Below are positions 53,832 to 61,582 of a DNA stretch of 64,000 nt, piece by piece. The DNA comes from Eubacteriaceae bacterium UBA1433 (GTDB taxonomy: Bacteria > Bacillota > Clostridia > Eubacteriales > UBA1433). A model generated the notes under the pieces. That model was not told the DNA's origin. It searched no databases and saw only the letters and a list, made by a program, of their open reading frames with translations. Both the position numbers and the translations under genes were made by a program. The stretch covers positions 1,181 through 65,180 of the forward strand of contig DCTT01000018.1 in NCBI GenBank assembly GCA_002329295.1, given 5' to 3'. The number at the start of each line of letters is the position of its first letter. Positions within the stretch are counted from its first letter, which is position 1.

Positions 53832-54722
53832 TTAGTCTACCATGATGTTTTCGAAGGTTTCCAGATCTTGGATTTCACATCGAACAACGTCACCGGCTTT
53901 TAAGAATTTGGGTGGGTTAAAAGCAGCGCCTACCCCTGCAGGCGTACCTGTCATAAGCATATCGCCGGGATATAAGGTAACGCCTTGCGTCAAATCGTTG
54001 AGTGCGGTTGGGATATCAAAAATAAAGTGTTTGGTGTTTGAAGATTGTCTTTCTTCATCGTTTACGAAGCAACGAATGTCCAGTTCAATGGGCAACGGGA
54101 ACATGCTTTTATGAGCGATCCAATGACCCATCGCAAAGTGACCGTCATAACTCTTGCCGTAAAACCACTGACCACGCCCAAGTTGGGTGTTGCGTATAGA
54201 AAAGTCGTTTCCGACAGCATAGCCGAATATATAATCTTCTGCGTTTTCTTTTGTTACATTGGTAGCTTCTTTGCCCAGTACGACAATGAGCTCTACTTCG
54301 TAGTCGGCAGTGCGGTCTTGTGCGGCATAAACACTGACTTCATCTCCGGGGCCCGAAGAAAAAAAGGCTGCCTTAGAAAAATAAATCGGCTCAGCGGGCA
54401 AAGCTTCGTTTGCATCCATCTCAGCAACATGGTCTTTGTAGTTTTTGCCAAGGCAAACAACGTTTCTTAAGGGATAGGGAATGGCGGGAAGCAATGTAGC
54501 AGAAGACAAATCTTCTATATCACCTTCTTCGTCGGACTCAATAATGTCGCGAATTTTTTCAATGATGTCATCATCGTGCTCATCAATAAATTGCAGCAGA
54601 TCGAAATATGGTTCAAAATCGAGCTGTTCTGCCAGTGCATCCATTGTAAAAAATTTGTCTCTGGCTTTGTTGGCAACGATAATTTTCGGCTCATCGTTTA
54701 GTAATGCAGTTGTAAAAAACAT
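53832..54722 (-). CDS. Fumarylacetoacetate hydrolase family protein
   Basis: A 296-residue FAH-family enzyme. An N-terminal domain (1-80, with an acidic helix DEHDDDIIEKIRDIIES) precedes the catalytic fold: NVVCLGKNYKDHVAEM, then the metal ligands in DYEVELIVVLGKEA (E-x-E) and D in AVGNDFSIRNTQLGRGQW, and closing TPAGVGAAF. Relatives act on fumarylpyruvate, acylpyruvates or oxaloacetate; an oxaloacetate decarboxylase or acylpyruvase role is possible. AGGAGGTGA precedes ATG 54722. It is divergent from the pyr operon. Confidence 0.9.
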   Translation of the reverse strand: MFFTTALLNDEPKIIVANKARDKFFTMDALAEQLDFEPYFDLLQFIDEHDDDIIEKIRDIIESDEEGDIEDLSSATLLPAIPYPLRNVVCLGKNYKDHVAEMDANEALPAEPIYFSKAAFFSSGPGDEVSVYAAQDRTADYEVELIVVLGKEATNVTKENAEDYIFGYAVGNDFSIRNTQLGRGQWFYGKSYDGHFAMGHWIAHKSMFPLPIELDIRCFVNDEERQSSNTKHFIFDIPTALNDLTQGVTLYPGDMLMTGTPAGVGAAFNPPKFLKAGDVVRCEIQDLETFENIMVD

Positions 54723-54769
54723 GCTGTAGTCACCTCCTAAAAATATTTATAAATATTATATCATTTAAA

Positions 54770-54798
54770 TTGACATTCGCATAGTTTTAATATATTAT
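54770..54798 (+). promoter_or_regulatory. Promoter of the pyrimidine operon
   Basis: TTGACA (54770-54775), 17-base spacer, TATTAT (54793-54798). The start site near 54805 gives a leader of about 120 bases before pyrB. Confidence 0.8.
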
Positions 54799-54818
54799 TT
54801 ATAAAAATAATGCTTTTG

Positions 54819-54896
54819 TTTAGAGGGGATTCTAAAGCGAGAAGGCGTTATAAACAAATAATGATTGTTTGATGCCTTTACAGGCATGTTTTTTTA
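54819..54896 (+). promoter_or_regulatory. pyr operon attenuator (antiterminator and terminator)
   Basis: Terminator: ATGCCT (54872-54877), loop TTAC, AGGCAT (54882-54887), then G and seven T. Antiterminator: AAGGC (54842-54846) can pair with GCCTT (54874-54878), supported by an inner AAACAA/TTGTTT stem (54852-54857 and 54865-54870); it uses the left arm of the terminator, so the two exclude each other. Upstream, TTTAGA/TCTAAA (54819-54836) forms another hairpin that could hold the antiterminator's left arm away. This is the layout of PyrR-type control, though I do not see a textbook PyrR-binding loop. Confidence 0.75.
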
Positions 54897-54924
54897 TGCA
54901 AATCACAAGATAAGGGAGGAAAAA

Positions 54925-55839
54925 ATGCTAAAAGGAAGACACTTAATAGAACCAAGCGAATTTAGCATCGACGAATTAGAAGAAATTTTCGGACTTGCTG
55001 ACAGCATTATTCAAAAACCGGAAGATTATTCCGAAATTTGCAAAAATAAGCTGCTGGCAAGTCTTTTTTATGAGCCATCCACTCGTACGAAGTTTTCTTT
55101 TGACGCTGCGATGCTCAGACTTGGCGGTGAAGTGATCGGTTTTTCTGATCCCAATACAAGTTCGGTTGCAAAAGGAGAAACGCTGAAAGATACCATTATC
55201 ACAATTTCCAACTATGTGGACATTGTTGTGGTGCGCCATCCCCAGGAAGGAACGGCAAAACTGATGGCAAAGTATGCATTGGTACCTGTCATTAACGCAG
55301 GGGACGGCGGACATCAACATCCCACACAGACTCTGACAGACCTGCTCACGATACGACATTACAAAAAAAGCCTGAACAATCATTGCATTGCCGTGTGCGG
55401 TGATTTAAAATTCGGTCGTACAATCCATTCTCTTGTTAAGGCAATGCATCGATATCAGGATGTAAAATTTATTTTCATCTCGCCGGAAGAATTAAAAATT
55501 CCTCGTTACATTAAAGACCTTTTGGAACCGGGGTCTTATTTTGAAACCACCAATCTGGATAAGGTCATTGGAAAAGCGGATATTTTATATATGTCAAGAG
55601 TGCAGCGAGAGCGATTTGTCAGTGAATATGAATATTTACGTTTAAAAGATTATTTTATTTTAACGCCGGAGAAGATGTTGCGGGCAAAAGATGATATGAT
55701 TGTTATGCATCCTCTTCCGCGGGTAAATGAAATTGCCGAAGAAGTGGATAGCGATAAGCGGGCGGTATATTTTCATCAGGCAAAATTTGGTATGTATGTG
55801 AGAATGGCGTTGATTGTAAAATTGCTTGGATTGGAGTGA
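54925..55839 (+). CDS. pyrB: Aspartate carbamoyltransferase, catalytic subunit
   Basis: A 304-residue ATCase catalytic chain that joins carbamoyl phosphate and aspartate. The carbamoyl-phosphate motif STRTK is at 52-56; HPQEG, HPTQT and HPLPR are the other substrate segments. ATG 54925 ([13 protein letters not shown]) follows GGGAGG; an earlier in-frame ATG lies inside the terminator leader. pyrI follows after 7 bases, so the enzyme is the regulated c6r6 type. Confidence 0.96.
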   Translation: MLKGRHLIEPSEFSIDELEEIFGLADSIIQKPEDYSEICKNKLLASLFYEPSTRTKFSFDAAMLRLGGEVIGFSDPNTSSVAKGETLKDTIITISNYVDIVVVRHPQEGTAKLMAKYALVPVINAGDGGHQHPTQTLTDLLTIRHYKKSLNNHCIAVCGDLKFGRTIHSLVKAMHRYQDVKFIFISPEELKIPRYIKDLLEPGSYFETTNLDKVIGKADILYMSRVQRERFVSEYEYLRLKDYFILTPEKMLRAKDDMIVMHPLPRVNEIAEEVDSDKRAVYFHQAKFGMYVRMALIVKLLGLE

Positions 55840-55846
55840 AAATACG

Positions 55847-56269
55847 ATGATTAATGTATCCAAACTGAAAAAAGGAATCGTAATAGACCATATCGAAGCA
55901 GGGCACGGGTACAAAATTTTCAGTCAATTGGGATTGGATGCGCTGGAAGATGTGGTAGTACTTATGCGCAATGTGCCGAGTCGAAAAATGGGGAAAAAAG
56001 ATTTAATCAAAATTGAAACTGATATTCATTTAGATTTAACGGTATTAGGGCTCATTGACCCGAATGTTACGATTAATTTTGTAAAAGACGGCGCGCTGAT
56101 ACGCAAAGAAAAATTGCAGCTTCCTGCAGTAGTAGAAGGCATTTTGGAATGTAAAAATCCACGGTGCATCAGCAAGTATCAAAAAATTAATGACATTAAA
56201 TTTTATTTGATAGATGAAAAAACAAAAGAGTACAGGTGTGAATATTGTGATACGGCAACATCTTTTTAA
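55847..56269 (+). CDS. pyrI: Aspartate carbamoyltransferase, regulatory subunit
   Basis: A 140-residue PyrI. It starts MINVSKLKKGIVIDHI, the nucleotide-binding allosteric domain, and ends in the zinc domain with C102, C107, C131 and C134. It binds CTP/ATP and links two catalytic trimers. GGAGTGA precedes ATG 55847. PyrI occurs in enterics, archaea and some Clostridia and Bacteroidetes; it is absent from Bacillus. Confidence 0.95.
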   Translation: MINVSKLKKGIVIDHIEAGHGYKIFSQLGLDALEDVVVLMRNVPSRKMGKKDLIKIETDIHLDLTVLGLIDPNVTINFVKDGALIRKEKLQLPAVVEGILECKNPRCISKYQKINDIKFYLIDEKTKEYRCEYCDTATSF

Positions 56270-57485
56270 TAATATCTTATTTCAAAATGCACGCATTACG
56301 GACGGAATGTGTGATCAATTTGGCGATGTGTGGATAGAAAATGGCATTATTCGCAAAGTGGCACGCAAGATAGATTTCAAAGCGAGTGATATTGCGGAGA
56401 TCATTGATTTGCAGGGATTGTCTCTTTTGCCTGCTATGGCAGATGTGCATTGTCATTTTCGCGAACCAGGATATGAATATAAAGAAGACATTGATTCCGG
56501 TCTTCGAGCTGCAATCAAGGGTGGCTATGGTTTTGTAGCGGCTATGGCTAATACACTGCCTGTAGCGGATACTTATGATATTATTTCCGCAAACAATGCA
56601 AAGGCCAAAAGTGCGAATTTATGCGACTTTTTGCAAATAGCGGCCATTGGGAAGGGGCTCTGTGACAGCGAATTGGTAGATGTAGAGACATTGTTAAAAT
56701 TGACGAGATTGTTTTCCAATGACGGCAATAGTATTTTATGCGAAGATTTTATGTTGCGTGCATTGCAGGCATCGGCTCAATACGGTTTTGTGTTGGCGAC
56801 ACACTGTCAACCCGAAGAAGAATTGATTGAAAGAGATTTGCACTTGTTGAAAAAAGTCCCCAATGCACAACTTCATATTTGCCATGTGAGCAAAGTGGAT
56901 TCCGTGGAGATGATTCGCAACGCAAAAAGGGAAAAATTGCCCGTAACTTGCGAAGTTACGCCGCATCATTTATTTGCGGCACAGGCAGACATAGCGATGC
57001 CATGCGATTTGCCTTTTGTGCAAAATCTCGACTATAAAGTCAATCCGCCGATCGGAAACTTCAAGGATCGACTGGCATTGATAGAAGGGTTACGGGACGG
57101 TACCATTGATATGCTGGCAAGCGACCATGCGCCGCACAGCGAAGAAGACAAACGTGCCGGCGCTCCGGGGATTGCAAATATTGAAACGGCGTTCGGCATG
57201 TATTTACAGGTTTTTGATGAAGACGGCAGTCTTTCAATGAAAGATTTTTGCCGATTGACATCCGATGCGCCGTATCGACTGCTAGGCAGACAATCTGCAA
57301 GGATAAAAGAAGGCAGGGAGGCTACTTTGATTGTGGCGGATGTTGAGACGAAGGGGAAAATAGATACGAGTGATTTTGTATCCAAGAGCAAAAACACACC
57401 CTTTGACGGCTGGGATATCAGAGGTAAAGTCCTTCGCACTTATATCAGAGGGGAGAAAAAATATGATAGCGGACAAACTTTATAA
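56238..57485 (+). CDS. pyrC: Dihydroorotase
   Basis: A class I dihydroorotase of about 415 residues that closes carbamoyl aspartate to dihydroorotate. Zinc ligands are seen in DVHCHFREPG, THCQPEEE, ICHVSK and SDHAPHS. The N-terminus is uncertain: ATG 56214 has no ribosome site, GTG 56238 and GTG 56247 have only weak ones (AAGAG and AGGTG); all lie inside the end of pyrI, so translation is coupled. The barrel starts near FQNARITDG. The last 23 bases overlap pyrF. Confidence 0.92.
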   Translation: MNIVIRQHLFNNILFQNARITDGMCDQFGDVWIENGIIRKVARKIDFKASDIAEIIDLQGLSLLPAMADVHCHFREPGYEYKEDIDSGLRAAIKGGYGFVAAMANTLPVADTYDIISANNAKAKSANLCDFLQIAAIGKGLCDSELVDVETLLKLTRLFSNDGNSILCEDFMLRALQASAQYGFVLATHCQPEEELIERDLHLLKKVPNAQLHICHVSKVDSVEMIRNAKREKLPVTCEVTPHHLFAAQADIAMPCDLPFVQNLDYKVNPPIGNFKDRLALIEGLRDGTIDMLASDHAPHSEEDKRAGAPGIANIETAFGMYLQVFDEDGSLSMKDFCRLTSDAPYRLLGRQSARIKEGREATLIVADVETKGKIDTSDFVSKSKNTPFDGWDIRGKVLRTYIRGEKKYDSGQTL

Positions 57486-58317
57486 AAAAGCCATCGAAAT
57501 CTCGCCTGTGTGTGTGGGATTGGATAGCCAAATCGCCTATGTACCCGGCTGCATTCGAGCAAAAGATATCTCTGAAGGGGAGAAAATTTTTGAATTTAAC
57601 AGGCAAATTATTGATGCAGTCTATGAAAACGTAGCCTGCTTTAAAGTGCAGGTAGCCTATTATGAAGCTTTGGGGATAGACGGTATGCGCGCTTATGCAA
57701 AAACGCTGCAATACATTCGCAAAAAAGGTGCAATTGCCATTGCAGACGTAAAAAGAGGAGACATTTCTTCTACTGCGATCCAATATGCCAAGGGGCATTT
57801 TGAAGGAGATTTTGAGTCAGATTATATGACGCTGAATGCCTATATGGGGCAGGATGCCATTTCACCCTATTACCCTTATCTTAAAGAAAAAAACAAAGGA
57901 TTGTTTTTGCTGTTAAAAACTTCCAATCCTTCCTCGGCGGATTTTCAGGATGTTTTAGTGGGCAAACGGCCTTTTTATGAACTGGTTGCCGAAAAAATCG
58001 AACAATGGGGAGAGGCTTTTATAGGTTCTGAGGGTTTTAGCGCCGTGGGCGCTGTGGTGGGACTAACTTACCCTTCAGAGTTTTTGCGCATTGTAAAACA
58101 GATGCCTCATACCTTCTTTTTAATTCCGGGTTACGGAGCCCAGGGAGGAACGGGCAAAGACATTGCTCAAATATTTCAAGATAAAATATGTGGTGTGGTC
58201 AACTCTTCCCGAGGTCTGATTACGGCACATCAAGGGAAAACGGAAGATACGGACTTTATTGAATATATTCAACAAGCGGTAATGGCGATGAAGGAGGATA
58301 TTGTCAAATGGCTTTGA
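57463..58317 (+). CDS. pyrF: Orotidine-5'-phosphate decarboxylase
   Basis: A 284-residue type 2 OMP decarboxylase. The active-site motif is IADVKRGDIS and the substrate segment is PGYGAQGG. N-terminus VCVGLDSQIAYVPG is typical. ATG 57463 follows GAGGGGAG; an upstream frame extension lies fully inside pyrC. Longer than the 230-residue type 1 enzymes, as is normal for this subgroup in Clostridia. It overlaps pyrK by 10 bases. Confidence 0.95.
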   Translation: MIADKLYKKAIEISPVCVGLDSQIAYVPGCIRAKDISEGEKIFEFNRQIIDAVYENVACFKVQVAYYEALGIDGMRAYAKTLQYIRKKGAIAIADVKRGDISSTAIQYAKGHFEGDFESDYMTLNAYMGQDAISPYYPYLKEKNKGLFLLLKTSNPSSADFQDVLVGKRPFYELVAEKIEQWGEAFIGSEGFSAVGAVVGLTYPSEFLRIVKQMPHTFFLIPGYGAQGGTGKDIAQIFQDKICGVVNSSRGLITAHQGKTEDTDFIEYIQQAVMAMKEDIVKWL

Positions 58318-59006
58318 TTCTTGAAAACAAACCCATTGCATCCAATGTTTTTCAAATGCGCGTTGCTGCAAATCAGCAGGTGAAGGCAGGGCAGTTTTAT
58401 ATGTTGCGTGCCTGGGAAAACATTCCCACCTTTTCCAGACCTATCAGCATTTGCGATCAAAACGGAGAAGAAATGACGTTTGTTTATGAAGTCAAGGGAA
58501 AAGGGACAGAAATCTTTTCAACGCTGCAGGCAGGTGATGAGATAGAATTGATGGGGCCCAGAGGGAACGGTTTTGTGCTGAAGGGACAAAAATGCGTGTT
58601 GGTTGGTGGTGGAGTAGGCATTGCACCGTTGTTGCTGCTAGCCAAAAGACTCCGTGAACAGGGGGCGCAAATCACAGCGTATTTAGGTTTTCGCAGCGAG
58701 GAATATTTGAAAGAAGACTTTGCCCGTTATTGTCATCGCATCATCACGGATGTAGGAGGCAAAATTACGGATGTAATCGAAACGGAATCTTTTGATTGCG
58801 CTTACATATGCGGCCCGGAGGTGATGATGCAAGCAGCATGGGATAAATTAAAACATTCTGCCGAACAGGTAGTTGTCTCAGTAGAAAGGCGAATGGCGTG
58901 TGGGGTAGGGGTTTGTTTGGGCTGTAACATCAAGACAAGGCAAGGAAACAAAAAGGTATGCAGCGACGGACCGATATTTGCTGCAGAGGATGTGTTTTAT
59001 GAATAG
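58308..59006 (+). CDS. pyrK: Dihydroorotate dehydrogenase electron transfer subunit PyrK
   Basis: A 232-residue FAD and [2Fe-2S] protein that passes electrons from PyrD to NAD. FAD segment SRPISICD (43-50), NAD-binding loop VGGGVGIAPLLLL (99-111) and cluster cysteines C198, C203, C206 and C218. Its presence makes PyrD a class 1B enzyme. GAAGGAGG precedes ATG 58308. Confidence 0.95.
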   Translation: MALILENKPIASNVFQMRVAANQQVKAGQFYMLRAWENIPTFSRPISICDQNGEEMTFVYEVKGKGTEIFSTLQAGDEIELMGPRGNGFVLKGQKCVLVGGGVGIAPLLLLAKRLREQGAQITAYLGFRSEEYLKEDFARYCHRIITDVGGKITDVIETESFDCAYICGPEVMMQAAWDKLKHSAEQVVVSVERRMACGVGVCLGCNIKTRQGNKKVCSDGPIFAAEDVFYE

Positions 59007-59898
59007 ATTGGGAGTTGATTTTTTGGGATTTTCTTTGAAAAATCCTATTGCGGCGGCTTCAGGCACTTTTGGATTCGGCAAAGAGTATGCTGAGTTTTAT
59101 GATATCAATCAATTGGGAGCCGTTTGCCTTAAAGGGCTGACGCTTCATAAAAAGGCGGGAAACGACGGAGTCCGTATCTGGGAATGCACAGGAGGAATGC
59201 TCAACAGCATCGGTCTGGAAAATCCCGGTGTGAAAGCTTTCATCGAAGAGTATGAAGAAACACAGGCTCGCATTCAAACGGTGAAAATCGTCAATTTGGG
59301 CGGAGACAGTTTGGAGGAATATGTCGAAGGAGCGCGTTTGTTGAATCAAATCGACATTGATATATTGGAACTCAATATTTCTTGCCCGAATGTGAAAAGC
59401 GGCGGCATGCTTTTTGGTGTCTCCGAGGATTCGGCCTATCAGGTAACCCGTGCGGTAAAAGATATCACTCGCTTTCCGCTCATGGTGAAACTTTCGCCAA
59501 ATGTGGCTGATATTGCCGTCATAGCAGCAGCTTGCGAGGAGGCGGGAGCAGACGGCTTATCGTTGATCAATACGGTACAGGGTATGGCGATAGATATTCA
59601 AAACAGGCGGGCAGTGTTTGATAACGTGTATGCGGGGCTTTCCGGTGCCGCCATCAAGCCGATTGCGCTGCGCATGGTGCATCAGGCGGCGAAAGCCGTA
59701 AATATTCCGATTATGGGCATTGGGGGTATTTACAGCGGCAGAGATGTCCTTGAATTTTTAATGGTGGGTGCAAGCTGTGTGCAAATTGGTACTGCAGGCT
59801 TTATCCGGCCGACAAAGCTGATGGAAATTTTGGCGGAACTCAAAGCGTATTGTGAAGAAAATGACCTTTTTTTAAAGGAAATCATAAATATTATATGA
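58999..59898 (+). CDS. pyrD: Dihydroorotate dehydrogenase, class 1B catalytic subunit
   Basis: A 299-residue FMN enzyme. NPIAAASGTFGFGKEY and the catalytic cysteine in NISCPNVKSGG (class 1 base) are present; GIGGIYSGRDVLEFLM binds the FMN phosphate. ATG 58999 follows AGAGGATG and overlaps the pyrK stop; the extension to 58978 is inside pyrK. Works as a PyrD2K2 complex with NAD as acceptor. Confidence 0.95.
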   Translation: MNRLGVDFLGFSLKNPIAAASGTFGFGKEYAEFYDINQLGAVCLKGLTLHKKAGNDGVRIWECTGGMLNSIGLENPGVKAFIEEYEETQARIQTVKIVNLGGDSLEEYVEGARLLNQIDIDILELNISCPNVKSGGMLFGVSEDSAYQVTRAVKDITRFPLMVKLSPNVADIAVIAAACEEAGADGLSLINTVQGMAIDIQNRRAVFDNVYAGLSGAAIKPIALRMVHQAAKAVNIPIMGIGGIYSGRDVLEFLMVGASCVQIGTAGFIRPTKLMEILAELKAYCEENDLFLKEIINII

Positions 59899-59916
59899 GT
59901 GCGAGGCGGTTAGAGA

Positions 59917-60483
59917 ATGAGTGAACAAATATTAAAAATATTACAAGATACTGAAGCGGTGCTAAGCGGGCATTTTTTATTGTCTTCGGGTAAACACAGC
60001 AAAGGATATGTGCAATGTGCCAAATTGCTGCGCTATGCGGATAAAGCAGAGATTGTTTTGAGAGAAGCGGTGAAAAAATTGCCGCAAAAGCCGGACATTG
60101 TGGTCGGGCCTGCGATGGGCGGCGTGATCGTTTCTTATGAAGTGGGCAGACAGTTGGGGGTAGAAAGCATTTTTACGGAACGGGTGGAAAATGTGATGTC
60201 GCTGCGACGAGGGTTTGACATTCCGAAGGGTGCAAAGATACTTATTGCCGAAGACGTTTTGACCACAGGTAAGTCTACGAAAGAAACCATCGATGCACTG
60301 GCGAGTTTTGGCGGGGAAGTAATCGGCGTGCTCTGTATTGTAGACAGAACAGACGGCAGCTTGCCTTTTGATCTGCCGATTTACAGCGCGGTCAAACTAA
60401 ATATAGAAACTTATGAAGCAGAGCATTGTCCGCTCTGCAAGCAGGGGAGTGTTCCTGTGAAGCCGGGCAGCAGGAGGTTTTAA
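59917..60483 (+). CDS. pyrE: Orotate phosphoribosyltransferase
   Basis: A 188-residue type I PRTase that makes OMP from orotate and PRPP. The PRPP loop is ILIAEDVLTTGKST; GPAMGGVIVSYEVGRQLG is the pyrophosphate region. The C-terminus has two cysteines (CPLCKQG), a feature of this shorter subgroup. GCGAGGCGG precedes ATG 59917 and carA follows after 4 bases. Confidence 0.95.
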   Translation: MSEQILKILQDTEAVLSGHFLLSSGKHSKGYVQCAKLLRYADKAEIVLREAVKKLPQKPDIVVGPAMGGVIVSYEVGRQLGVESIFTERVENVMSLRRGFDIPKGAKILIAEDVLTTGKSTKETIDALASFGGEVIGVLCIVDRTDGSLPFDLPIYSAVKLNIETYEAEHCPLCKQGSVPVKPGSRRF

Positions 60484-60487
60484 ACGG

Positions 60488-61582
60488 ATGAAAAATCACT
60501 TTGTTCAAAATGGCAAGACGGTGCGATTGTATTTGGAAAACGGCGCCGTGTTTCAAGGAAGAGGTTTTGGCTATATTGAGGAAGAAGTCATTGGAGAAGT
60601 GGTATTTAATACCGGTATGACGGGTTATCAGGAGGTGTTGACGGATCCTTCTTATTTTGGGCAAATTGTATTGATGACCTATCCTCTAATTGGCAATTAC
60701 GGCATCAATCTGGAAGATGACCAATCTCTTTATCCGAAAGTCAGAGGATTTATTGTCAAAGAATTATGCGAATATCCTAACAATTTTCGATATGAAATGA
60801 ATTTAAATGATTATTTGTATGTCCATAAAATTTTTGGCATGCAGGATTTGGATACGCGCTATTTAACGAAAACCATTCGAGATCATGGCGTTATGAAGGG
60901 GATTTTAACTGCACGCACGATGGAAAAAGAAGAAATAAAGCAATGTTTGACGCCTTATCATAACAAAGATGTGGTGAAGCATGTAAGTACACAAAAGGTG
61001 TATTCGATAGGCGAGGGGCGAAACATAGCAGTTATGGATTTCGGCATTAAACAAAATATTTTGGATGCCTTTATAAAAAAAGGCTGCAGGTTGACGGTAT
61101 TTCCGTATAATGCTACGGCGAAAGATATATTGGCCATAGAGCCGGAAGGTGTTTTGTTGTCTAACGGACCGGGAGATCCCAACGACTTAGAGGAAAGTCT
61201 TGCAACCGTTAAAGAGCTGATCGATAAAAAGCCTGTAGTGGGCATTTGTTTGGGACATCAACTGCTTACATTGGCGATGGGAGGAGAGTGCATCAAACTT
61301 GCTTACGGACACAGAGGAAGCAACCATCCTGTCAAAGACTTGCGAAAGGATCGGGTGTATATCACAAGTCAAAATCACGGATTTGTTACGACCAATCTGC
61401 CAAAAGAATTTGAAATCACACATATCAATATGAACGATGGCAGTGTAGAAGGGATGAAACATAAAAGCAAACCGATTTTTTCGGTGCAGTATCATCCTGA
61501 AGCGTGCCCGGGACCGGGGGATTCGGAGTACATTTTTGAAGAGATGATTGCGACATTCAAAGGGGGAGTGCAAAATGCCTAA
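60488..61582 (+). CDS. carA: Carbamoyl-phosphate synthase, glutaminase subunit
   Basis: A 364-residue small subunit. The first half ([35 protein letters not shown]) contacts CarB; the second is a class I glutaminase with the nucleophile in GICLGHQLL and the His-Glu pair in YHPEACPGP. It supplies ammonia for carbamoyl phosphate. It overlaps carB by 8 bases. Confidence 0.96.
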   Translation: MKNHFVQNGKTVRLYLENGAVFQGRGFGYIEEEVIGEVVFNTGMTGYQEVLTDPSYFGQIVLMTYPLIGNYGINLEDDQSLYPKVRGFIVKELCEYPNNFRYEMNLNDYLYVHKIFGMQDLDTRYLTKTIRDHGVMKGILTARTMEKEEIKQCLTPYHNKDVVKHVSTQKVYSIGEGRNIAVMDFGIKQNILDAFIKKGCRLTVFPYNATAKDILAIEPEGVLLSNGPGDPNDLEESLATVKELIDKKPVVGICLGHQLLTLAMGGECIKLAYGHRGSNHPVKDLRKDRVYITSQNHGFVTTNLPKEFEITHINMNDGSVEGMKHKSKPIFSVQYHPEACPGPGDSEYIFEEMIATFKGGVQNA

